A DNA stretch of 11,375 nt from an uncultured bacterium (GTDB lineage: Bacteria; CSSED10-310; CALFER01), in contig CALFER010000061.1 of NCBI GenBank assembly GCA_937951895.1, positions 1 through 11,375 on the forward strand, written 5' to 3'. Shown here piece after piece: positions 5,483 to 11,375 of the stretch. The notes under the pieces were generated by a model, which searched no databases, had not been told where the DNA came from, and saw only the letters and a program-made list of their open reading frames with translations. The position numbers and the translations under genes were made by a program. The stretch's first letter is position 1. Every line of letters starts with the position of its first letter.

Positions 5483-7307
5483 CGCCCTTCTCCTCTCGTT
5501 TCCGCTTCTTTATCTGGCCTTTTTCGTAAAAAAACAGTTCATTCACATTGAATAAGAACCCAACATCCTGCATCGCACCATACGAATCACGTGACTTTTC
5601 AATGTAAATACTGCGATTCACCAGTTGAGTGCTTGCCCCTCCGTTCGGACTGCCGACATGCTTGAACGTATCCGGAGGATATGCGGTCAACTTGAGAACG
5701 CAATGGGAGAACCTGGTGAGTGCAGCACCACCCATAAGCATCGTTCCACTCTTGTCCGTATGCGATATCAGGATGATGTTGCCGTGGTGTTTGTCTGCCA
5801 GGGTCTTTGCCGCGTTGATCAATTCGAGGTCTGCGATCCATGGTTTTTTTGCTGAGGTGCAGACCGAGATCGGATCAACAGCGACAATGCGATCGCCTGC
5901 TACAAATCGGCTCTCGATCCAATCAAGGGCATACTTCGTCGTCGTCTTCGGACCGAGGGGGGACTCAAACATGCAGTTGAAAAATGTGTCGTATGCAAAT
6001 CCGTCTCTCTGAACCGATTCCTTCAATTCAACTGCGTGCTGTTCGACATACTCGTGCTTAGTCAGATTCGAGTCACGTTTCCACACAGCCATGAACCGAC
6101 GAAGATGATATTCCTTCGTCTGCTCAAGCTGAAGGATCGACCACTTGACACCCAGGATTGACCATTCGATGCACTCCTGAAGCAAAAACAAACTCTTTGA
6201 CGAACCGGGAGATCCGTAAATGATCGTGACTGTTCCAGGTGTCAAGGCATAAGTCGCCGAAGTCAGGAACGTGTGCGACCAAGGGATCGATCGGTGGAGG
6301 CCCGCGAGCACATTATCAATGTAGCGGATGAGGCACTGAGACCCTGTAAGTTCTGAACGCGCATCCCGCATGATGGATTCTATCGTTAACTTGATCGCCT
6401 CTTTCGCTGTTTTCTTCTGTTCAAGATCCCGTACCAGATCGGCAACATCGCCCTTTTCTGGAAGATCCAAGCCATCAACCCAAACGATCCGGATCTCTTC
6501 CGGAGGCTTCGGCAGGTTTTTCAATGCCGCAATCACCATCTCTTGCCATTTCATCCCAGGCTCATCATTATCGCGCCAGATCGTGATGCGCTTCTTCCCG
6601 GCTAATGGCGACCAGTCTGCATACTCCGTTGAATTGGATCCGCCCATGTTGCATGTCCCGACGAACCCGTACCGTGTCAGAGCATGCACCTTGTTTTCGC
6701 CCTCAACGATGATCACGTGATCCGCACTTCTGACGCGTTTCCGATTGAAAATCGGCCTAATTCCTTCAAGTCCTTTTTCGAGCCATCCACCGTCAACCGG
6801 AGTGTATGGCGGTATGTGTTTTTTCCCGTCGTCTCGACGAAAGCGGTACACCAAACACTCGACCGCGTCAGTATCCGGATTGGTGTATGGAAACTTACCC
6901 TCAAGCTTCATTCCGGCGTGTGCCGCCTCAATTTCTTGCTCGCTGGCAAACCATCGAGGTTTCTTTTCCTCCTTCGATGTTTTCGGAACCGTGCGAGGTT
7001 TGTATGTGTTTTTGCGTTCCGAGTTCCAATCATCTCCGGATTCTTCCTTCAAAACATCGTCGACGCTCATCCCGGTGCGCTGCGCCCGAACATCGAAAAT
7101 GTCGCCGTGGAAGGAACACGCCGCATTCCAGCACTTGAACCGCCAGACTCCATCAGACGACTCGTACACCGAATTACCTGGGTTCCGGTCATCGTGAAAC
7201 GGGCAACAGATCCGCTTTGCGTTCTTGACACATCCCGGCCTGGCCGAGTTCAACTCATCAAGCAGCGCCTGTTTATCCCGTCTCAGTTCATCTGTTCGGG
7301 AGTTCAT
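5469..7307 (-). CDS. Phage primase-helicase (zinc finger, TOPRIM, RecA-like ATPase)
   Basis: A 612-residue bifunctional replication enzyme that would make primers and unwind DNA at the fork. Domain order: a CHC2-type zinc-binding site (CPFH 35-38 with C59 and C64), then a TOPRIM domain with VEGEN (201-205; E202) and RDND (245-248; D246, D248) for metal-dependent primer synthesis. The C-terminal RecA-like ATPase has Walker A GSPGSSKS (365-372), Walker B IVAVDP (474-479; D478) and a sensor-like LISHTDKSG (513-521). The helicase half resembles RepA/AAA_25-type ATPases more than DnaB. The basic C-terminus (KKRKREEKGDD) may contact DNA. The ATG at 7307 was chosen over an upstream in-frame start because AAGGG/GGAG lies 2-9 nt before it and the overlap with the initiator gene is then only 20 nt. 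The pair with the initiator and its embedded repeats makes a phage replication module. Confidence 0.92.
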   Translation of the reverse strand: MNSRTDELRRDKQALLDELNSARPGCVKNAKRICCPFHDDRNPGNSVYESSDGVWRFKCWNAACSFHGDIFDVRAQRTGMSVDDVLKEESGDDWNSERKNTYKPRTVPKTSKEEKKPRWFASEQEIEAAHAGMKLEGKFPYTNPDTDAVECLVYRFRRDDGKKHIPPYTPVDGGWLEKGLEGIRPIFNRKRVRSADHVIIVEGENKVHALTRYGFVGTCNMGGSNSTEYADWSPLAGKKRITIWRDNDEPGMKWQEMVIAALKNLPKPPEEIRIVWVDGLDLPEKGDVADLVRDLEQKKTAKEAIKLTIESIMRDARSELTGSQCLIRYIDNVLAGLHRSIPWSHTFLTSATYALTPGTVTIIYGSPGSSKSLFLLQECIEWSILGVKWSILQLEQTKEYHLRRFMAVWKRDSNLTKHEYVEQHAVELKESVQRDGFAYDTFFNCMFESPLGPKTTTKYALDWIESRFVAGDRIVAVDPISVCTSAKKPWIADLELINAAKTLADKHHGNIILISHTDKSGTMLMGGAALTRFSHCVLKLTAYPPDTFKHVGSPNGGASTQLVNRSIYIEKSRDSYGAMQDVGFLFNVNELFFYEKGQIKKRKREEKGDDLV

Positions 7308-8250
7308 AACCCTTCTCCCTGAGTTTCGCGATTCCTTCTTCGCGTCGCTTTTTGATTTCAATTCCGAGTCGCTCTGCTTCGGCGAGATGTTCTGCATGGT
7401 TTGGAGGATCTGGTTCGTAAAATGCAGCATCTGTGTAATCGCCATGTCTCGAGAAGAACAATTCCATCTTGAAGTTATTACTCTGAGCGAATTGGTCATC
7501 CATCATCCAATTCCGCCACCGCTCCATCATTCCACCGACACCATCGATTCCGAACTCCTCGACTGCATCCAGGATCCGTTGTTGAGTCTTCTGTGTAAAT
7601 TTCTTCAGATCCGATGGATGGGAATACTTCCCAAAGCGACCTCCACAGATCTCCTGGTGCATGACCCGCATCTGCATGAGAAGCGTCAGTGCCATTTTCC
7701 ACAGATCACGTTTTTTTTCGGCGTCGTCGCGCGTGCTACGAGTTTCTGTTTCTGTTTCAGTTTCTGTTTCAGTTTCAGTTTCAGTTTCTGTTTCAGTTTC
7801 AGTTTCTGTTTCAGTTTCAGTTTCAGTTTCAGTTTCGTCGCGAAACTCTCTCGACTCCCCGCGAGACTCTCTCGACTCCTCGAGAGACTCTCGCGAATTA
7901 CTCGCGAGTATGTCGGAAGGCGGTGTCGGGTTCCTGATTTTGGATGGATGATCAACCTTCTGATGTTTCACAAAACACCTTATGAAATAATAACTTTCAC
8001 CGTTTTCTTCGAATCGAATGATGAATCCTTCGCGATTCAGCTCATTCATCCACTTATCAAACTGAGTCATTTTGAGCCCATCGTCGTACGGGAATAGTTG
8101 AGCGCGCAGCCAACGGTGATTTCCCTTCGTCACTCCGAAGTCATCGGCTGTTGTCCAGAGCCCTATGAAAACCAATCGAGAGTCTCGCGAGACTCTCGCG
8201 AGTTTCTCGTCCGACCAGAATTCAGGTTTTATTGATCTAGTTCTTGGCAT
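7288..8250 (-). CDS. Phage replication initiator-like protein with (Glu-Thr)16 linker
   Basis: A 320-residue protein. Residues 1-108 (RSIKPEFWSDEKLARV, LVFIGLWTTADDFG, then LREGF-like helix LNREGFIIRF and YYFIRCFVKHQKVDHP) match the winged-helix N-terminal region common in phage replisome organizers (DnaD/O-like). Residues 116-138 are three Ser-Arg-Glu-rich seven-residue repeats, residues 139-170 are exactly 16 Glu-Thr pairs, and residues 171-320 are a helical C-terminal domain (DLWKMALTLL, RILDAVEEFG, RWRNWMMDDQF) that may contact the helicase. The ATG at 8250 follows GGATGG at a normal distance; a TTG 60 nt upstream is less likely. It is followed with a 20-nt overlap by the primase-helicase, as initiator genes often are. 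The gene also contains iteron-like repeats, recalling lambda O with its internal origin. Role as initiator is inferred from family resemblance and context. Confidence 0.8.
   Translation of the reverse strand: MPRTRSIKPEFWSDEKLARVSRDSRLVFIGLWTTADDFGVTKGNHRWLRAQLFPYDDGLKMTQFDKWMNELNREGFIIRFEENGESYYFIRCFVKHQKVDHPSKIRNPTPPSDILASNSRESLEESRESRGESREFRDETETETETETETETETETETETETETETETETRSTRDDAEKKRDLWKMALTLLMQMRVMHQEICGGRFGKYSHPSDLKKFTQKTQQRILDAVEEFGIDGVGGMMERWRNWMMDDQFAQSNNFKMELFFSRHGDYTDAAFYEPDPPNHAEHLAEAERLGIEIKKRREEGIAKLREKGYELPNR
7741..7836 (-). repeat. Sixteen perfect tandem 6-nt units, GAAACT or GAAACA
   Basis: The minus strand reads GAAACW 16 times without interruption (96 nt). Eleven units are GAAACT and five GAAACA; the only variation is the last base, which is synonymous (ACT and ACA both encode Thr). 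The unit keeps the reading frame and encodes (Glu-Thr)16. The tract is two-thirds A/T and almost strand-asymmetric (purine-rich on the coding strand), properties compatible with a DNA-unwinding element beside the iteron-like repeats. Such arrays change copy number readily by slippage, always by whole Glu-Thr pairs. Confidence 0.95.
7839..7892 (-). repeat. Three iteron-like direct repeats at 21-nt spacing
   Basis: The plus strand has GAAACTCTC at 7842-7850, GAGACTCTC at 7863-7871 and GAGACTCTC at 7884-7892, exactly 21 nt apart, about two helical turns. The first two copies extend to 20 nt (7839-7858 and 7860-7879, spaced 21) with one mismatch. They abut the GAAACW tract. The same 9-mer recurs as an inverted pair at 8178-8186 and 8189-8197. 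In the initiator reading frame the near and distant copies are read in different frames, so a protein-level repeat does not explain them. Interpreted as candidate initiator-binding sites of an origin within the gene. Confidence 0.65.
8177..8198. repeat. Perfect 22-nt palindrome near the start of the initiator gene
   Basis: The 22 bases at 8177-8198 equal their own reverse complement; the core is CTCGCGAG and each half contains GAGAGTCTC or its complement, the motif of the 7842-7892 repeats. It is followed by a further CGCGAG and TTTCTCG. It lies over codons 18-24 of the initiator gene. Likely a binding site for a dimeric protein, either part of the replication origin or an autoregulatory operator. 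Confidence 0.7.
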
Positions 8251-8278
8251 ACGACCATCCAGTTGAATGTGAAGGTTT

Positions 8279-8301
8279 GCCCCGCCAGGCGATGACGGGG
8301 C
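8279..8301 (-). promoter_or_regulatory. GC hairpin in the leader of the initiator gene
   Basis: GCCCCG (8279-8284) and CGGGGC (8296-8301) can form a 6-bp GC stem with an 11-nt loop, in the 124-nt gap (8251-8374) between the membrane-protein gene and the initiator ATG. No U-run follows on the minus strand. I see no convincing -35/-10 promoter in this gap. It could be a leader structure affecting initiator expression. Weakly supported. Confidence 0.25.
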
Positions 8302-8374
8302 GTGCCACAAGACGACTCGATCAGTAATCGCGACGCATATTGCACCTCGTTTCTTCGGTTGCAGGATGTATGGA

Positions 8375-8650
8375 TCACAGAGCGCTTCTCCGTCTGGAGG
8401 TGTGAAGGGAGTTAACCCAGTTCCGGAAAAACGGTCTGATGTGATGCAGATAGATCATCACGGCGCATGTCGTGGCTCCCAAAGCCACCGCGCCGACAGC
8501 GATCCAGACGATCCCCAGGACGACTTGTCGGGGAAGGAGGGAGAGAATGCAGTCGAGCCATCGATCGGCCGCCTCATCCCCGCCCAGGATGATCGGCGTG
8601 TAGATACACGCGCCGAGAACGATCAGTATCCACTTGAATACGGTGTTCAT
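8375..8650 (-). CDS. Small membrane protein with two transmembrane helices
   Basis: A 91-residue protein with two hydrophobic segments: about residues 4-23 (VFKWILIVLGACIYTPIILG) and about 42-68 (QVVLGIVWIAVGAVALGA onward to AVMIYL). They are joined by a loop containing acidic residues (GGDEAADRW), and a basic tail (NSLHTSRRRSAL) follows, predicted to lie in the cytoplasm by the positive-inside rule. There is no signal-peptide cleavage motif. The ATG at 8650 shares one base with the preceding stop (TGATG) and has no clear ribosome binding site, so it is probably translated by coupling. No family is recognised. Candidates are an early membrane-anchored accessory or superinfection-type protein (inference), as it lies far from any lysis cassette. 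A 124-nt gap separates it from the next gene. Confidence 0.72.
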   Translation of the reverse strand: MNTVFKWILIVLGACIYTPIILGGDEAADRWLDCILSLLPRQVVLGIVWIAVGAVALGATTCAVMIYLHHIRPFFRNWVNSLHTSRRRSAL

Positions 8651-9468
8651 CAGAAGCTCGGATTCTCGTCGAGCTCATCGCCGGGATCTGACTCATCCGG
8701 ATCCGGATCGGTCTCTTCGTCGGAACCATGGATCAGTTCGTCGGGACTCGGGACATGGAGTTCTTTCCTTTCATCCAGAAGGAGCTGATCGAAGATCTCG
8801 CTGATCGCAGGCAATTGATCGATGATGATGGAGAGCTTCTGGCCGATTGCCGGGTTCGCCTTGGAGGCATCCTTGACGAGTTTCCCGAGTTCCCTTTTCG
8901 TGAGGACTTCGATGCCGCGATAGAAATTGACTTCCACTTGCCCGACCATCGGAGCACAACCCGCCTCGACCTGAAGATCGTGAATCCTCGTTTCAATCCG
9001 TTTGTAGATATCCCGCCCGGCGTCCGCGTTTTCCGCATTGCGCATCTGCCCGACAAAGTCATCCTCATCGATCTGCGGTTCTTCCGGAGGCTGATCCTGC
9101 TCTTCCGTCTCATCGAACTCGAATCCCGGGAGGCTGCACTGCAGTTCGTCTGCAGTCATCGGGAGATCCTCGACGAACTCCCCGTTGTCCTTGCGTGCGA
9201 TGGTCTTCATCCGGCGCTTGAGGTCATAGAGGATGTCGCACTCGATATCCCGGAACTCGTAACCGTTCCGGATGTTCTGTGCCGCCATGTTCGATGTGGC
9301 CTTCTTCTCATTGATCTTGGCGGCGTACTGGCTGGTGACGGTTTTCTTCTCGTCCTCGAGCTGGGACAGTTCGCAGATGGTCGATGCGAGGGTGTCCCGG
9401 AAACTCAGCATCTCGGGTTCTGTGAACGTGTGTTTCAGATATCGTTTCGTTGTCTTAGCGAGCGCCAT
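8650..9468 (-). CDS. Conserved acidic phage protein of unknown function
   Basis: A 272-residue protein. Residues 18-66 form a predicted coiled helix (MLSFRDTLASTICELSQLED onward). Then comes a short beta-like module, RNGYEFRDIECDILYDL and TIARKDNGEFVEDLPMTADE (68-108), a pattern I recall from small phage proteins encoded beside recombination genes; that recollection is unverified. The middle is Glu/Asp/Pro-rich (115-137), followed by a helical region (150-235) and a very acidic tail with SDEETDPDPDESDPGDE (249-265). The second half appears to be an added domain relative to the shorter phage proteins. The ATG at 9468 has GGAGG 7 nt upstream and overlaps the Rad50-like gene by 14 nt. The acidic character could mean DNA mimicry or partner binding, but nothing proves it. 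Confidence 0.75.
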   Translation of the reverse strand: MALAKTTKRYLKHTFTEPEMLSFRDTLASTICELSQLEDEKKTVTSQYAAKINEKKATSNMAAQNIRNGYEFRDIECDILYDLKRRMKTIARKDNGEFVEDLPMTADELQCSLPGFEFDETEEQDQPPEEPQIDEDDFVGQMRNAENADAGRDIYKRIETRIHDLQVEAGCAPMVGQVEVNFYRGIEVLTKRELGKLVKDASKANPAIGQKLSIIIDQLPAISEIFDQLLLDERKELHVPSPDELIHGSDEETDPDPDESDPGDELDENPSF

Positions 9469-11375
9469 TCAATACCTCCACTTCCGTTGTTTCATTGACC
9501 TTCTTGAATCGGATCTGCGCCGGCAGAACCGCGAGTAACTCGTCCGAATGCGAAACAATGAACACCTGATTGAATCGGGAGAGCAGGTGCTGGAACACAG
9601 CGAGCAGTCGGATGGCGTTCTCGCGGTCGAGGGCGTCGAAGGCTTCATCAAAAATGAAGACTTTGAGGGACTTTCCGGAGCGCTCAGCCTGCAGCATTCC
9701 CAGTGCGATCCGGAGGATTGAGCGGAGGAGATGTTTCTCGCCACCGCTGTAATCGCTGATGTCGCCCTCTCCGTTCGCGTCGATCACGCGGATATCGATG
9801 CGCTCCTGGATGGTTCCGGCCTTCGTTTCCCGCTGCGTGTCCAATCGAATCGCCCATCGATTGTCGAACTCACCGAGGAGCTCGCTGAGGAGCTGCTGCA
9901 GCCGGGGAATGGCGCTGTCAACGATCAATTGCGGGATTCCATCTCTGCCGAACGCTGCCTGCAGGGCGATCCATTGCTCAGCGCGTTCTCGGATCGATTC
10001 GAGAGTGTCCTTGGCCTTACCGATCTCAATCTGGATCTGTTCGAATCGCTTCAACTCGGCCTGCGCTTGCCCGATCAACTGATTGATGGTGCTCAGATCA
10101 TCCTGGCGCATCCGAATGTCCAGTTGGATCTCCTCGATCTGTTTTTCGGTCACGGCAGTATCCACCACCTCGGCGGCTTGCAGATCGGTTTCCAGAGTTG
10201 CCTTCCGGGTAGTCAGGTGAGCGATGGATTCATTGAGCTGATCGATGTCGCCCCGCATCGCCACGATCGATTTCTCGACTTCCTCGAGAACCTTCAGTTC
10301 GCGCTCTGCTGCAGCGATCTCACCATCCAACTGACTGCGAAGTGTTCGGATCTTCGAATTGTCTGGAATCGGAGTCGAGTCGAGAGCGGCCTTGGTTTCC
10401 AGACCGACCCGCTTATTCTCGGCGAGCTGATCACGCAGGCTTGCGCATTCCGGCGCTGTCTGCATCCATACTTTCGGATCAAAAGCATAGAGCCGATTCT
10501 TCAGTTCATGCAGGAGAATATTCGGTTCAATCAGAGCGGATTCGCGTTCTGTTGCCAGTGCCTCAAAAGCGGATTTAGCTTTTTCGTAATCCGCTGTTAG
10601 CTCAGCGATTTTGCCCTTGGCTTCGAAAGCATCCTTTGTAAAGGGGCAGGTGGCACAAACACTGTGGTTATACTTTCCAGTCTCCAGGAGCCTTGCTTTG
10701 CTCTCCGCTGTAACAAGTTCAGATTCAAGTGTTCTGAATGCTTGTTCCTGCTTAAACCCTTTGGTTTTGCTTTCTGACTCGATCGTCCCAATCTTGTCTT
10801 TCATGTGGACGATGGCTTTTTCGATTTCGACCGTCTGCCCCTTCGCTAGAGCATCCATCTGGCCGAAGATCCTGGCGTATTCGGTGCGAAGATTCGCGAG
10901 CTTCAGTTCGAGAGATGAACGCTGATCCTTGGCGGCGTTGTATTCAGTCTCGGCCTGGGCGATGTCCTTCTCTACGTCGGATCGCCTTGATGCGGTGGCG
11001 ACCAGACTGGGGCGTTTTTCGAGGCGTTTCTGAGCGTAATCAATCTGCTGCTGTTTGCCCTGAATCTTTACCTGGGTGTTCGTGATCTCATTCATCACTC
11101 TTGTGAGTTCTTGGGATACATCATCACGCCGCTTCTGAATGGCCTTCAGCTCGGCATGGCGCCGTCGAACCGTATCGAGTTGCTCATTGAGAACGCGAAT
11201 CTGAGCCTCTACCGGTGCGACCATCTTGCGTTGCTCTGCGAGGTTTCTCTCCGCTTCGAACCTCCCCGCAAGCTGCATCTCCAGATCGGCGATGCGGCGT
11301 TCCTGATAGAGCAGATCCCTATCGTCGTTGCCCAGGAGCTCCTTGGCCTTCTCCCCGATCACCAGCAATCGATCG
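9455..11375 (-). CDS. Rad50/SbcC-type recombination ATPase, 5' end outside window
   Basis: Large subunit of an SbcCD/Mre11-Rad50 (T4 gp46/47-like) complex that processes DNA ends. The frame is open to the right edge with no start codon needed, so the N-terminal ATPase lobe with Walker A is missing. Counting from the Leu at 11368: a first coiled coil (about 20-230), the zinc hook CATC (238-241), and a second coiled coil (to about 440) joined to AFGRDGIPQLIVD. The C-terminal ATPase lobe follows, with signature SGGEKHLLR (541-549), Walker B VFIFDE (570-575), D-loop ALD (579-581) and switch His607 in IVSHSDE. The two coils are about 200 residues each, consistent with a missing lobe of 150-200 residues. 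The partner nuclease would be expected just beyond the right edge (inference). Overlaps the next gene by 14 nt. Confidence 0.93.
   Translation of the reverse strand, partial: DRLLVIGEKAKELLGNDDRDLLYQERRIADLEMQLAGRFEAERNLAEQRKMVAPVEAQIRVLNEQLDTVRRRHAELKAIQKRRDDVSQELTRVMNEITNTQVKIQGKQQQIDYAQKRLEKRPSLVATASRRSDVEKDIAQAETEYNAAKDQRSSLELKLANLRTEYARIFGQMDALAKGQTVEIEKAIVHMKDKIGTIESESKTKGFKQEQAFRTLESELVTAESKARLLETGKYNHSVCATCPFTKDAFEAKGKIAELTADYEKAKSAFEALATERESALIEPNILLHELKNRLYAFDPKVWMQTAPECASLRDQLAENKRVGLETKAALDSTPIPDNSKIRTLRSQLDGEIAAAERELKVLEEVEKSIVAMRGDIDQLNESIAHLTTRKATLETDLQAAEVVDTAVTEKQIEEIQLDIRMRQDDLSTINQLIGQAQAELKRFEQIQIEIGKAKDTLESIRERAEQWIALQAAFGRDGIPQLIVDSAIPRLQQLLSELLGEFDNRWAIRLDTQRETKAGTIQERIDIRVIDANGEGDISDYSGGEKHLLRSILRIALGMLQAERSGKSLKVFIFDEAFDALDRENAIRLLAVFQHLLSRFNQVFIVSHSDELLAVLPAQIRFKKVNETTEVEVLNGAR

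Noticed and set aside
7741..7892. CRISPR array
   Set aside because: Repeats are short tandem units with no regular unique spacers and lie inside a coding frame with conserved flanking domains.
7225..8097. Plus-strand frames with Ser-Val or Phe-Cys-Phe-Ser repeats, and a minus-strand frame with Leu-Lys repeats
   Set aside because: All are alternative readings of the GAAACW hexamer array; only the Glu-Thr frame continues into recognisable domains on both sides.
8259..8374. Possible GTG-started small frame of 38 codons and a five-codon ATG frame (MRRDY) in the leader of the initiator gene
   Set aside because: Weak ribosome binding sites, no recognisable sequence and overlap with the initiator start; a leader peptide cannot be excluded but is unsupported.
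9731..10600. Plus-strand open frame opposite the Rad50-like coiled coil
   Set aside because: Leucine-rich antisense of coiled-coil codons; no ribosome binding site or domain support.

Overview
The window is a tightly packed block of phage- or prophage-type genes, all read on the minus strand from right to left. There are no ribosomal, tRNA or housekeeping genes. Base composition is moderate (a little over 50% GC by eye) and most genes have good AGGAGG/GGAG-type ribosome binding sites, which fits a bacterial host. The host group cannot be named from the sequence. The content (DNA replication and recombination genes running into small HTH proteins and a tyrosine integrase) points to the early/replication arm of a temperate phage or related integrative element.

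Layout in transcription order. (1) 11375-9455: Rad50/SbcC-type recombination ATPase, its N-terminal part lying outside the window. (2) 9468-8650: acidic conserved phage protein of unknown function. (3) 8650-8375: small two-helix membrane protein. (4) 8250-7288: replication-initiator-like protein with an N-terminal winged-helix-type region and an exact 16-fold Glu-Thr repeat. Its gene contains iteron-like repeats and a 22-nt palindrome that look like an embedded replication origin. (5) 7307-5469: primase-helicase. (6) 5482-5324: 52-residue Cys-rich protein. (7) 5327-4905: protein resembling PD-(D/E)XK nucleases. (8) 4933-2663: SF2 helicase whose Walker A loop is interrupted by a complete 358-residue intein with a LAGLIDADG homing endonuclease (3758-4831). 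(9) 2545-1592: amidoligase-family protein. (10) 1537-1340 and (11) 1331-918: two small HTH/excisionase-like proteins. (12) 1138-59: tyrosine recombinase.

Most neighbours overlap by 1-29 nt (for example TGATG at 8650 and ATGA at 5324-5327), so this is one or a few translationally coupled operons. The larger gaps are 8251-8374, 2546-2662 and 1538-1591, the last holding a perfect 12-bp hairpin. HTH protein (11) and the integrase overlap out of frame by 221 nt, which is unusual. No stretch over 300 bases lacks a gene.

Working model (inference): the initiator binds repeats inside its own gene and recruits the primase-helicase. The SF2 helicase, nuclease-like protein and Rad50-like ATPase act in recombination or replication restart, and the HTH proteins with the integrase govern integration and excision. 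The amidoligase is the odd member and may modify a peptide or protein. The strongest leads are the origin-like repeats inside the initiator gene, the intein that makes helicase activity depend on splicing, and the HTH/integrase overlap.
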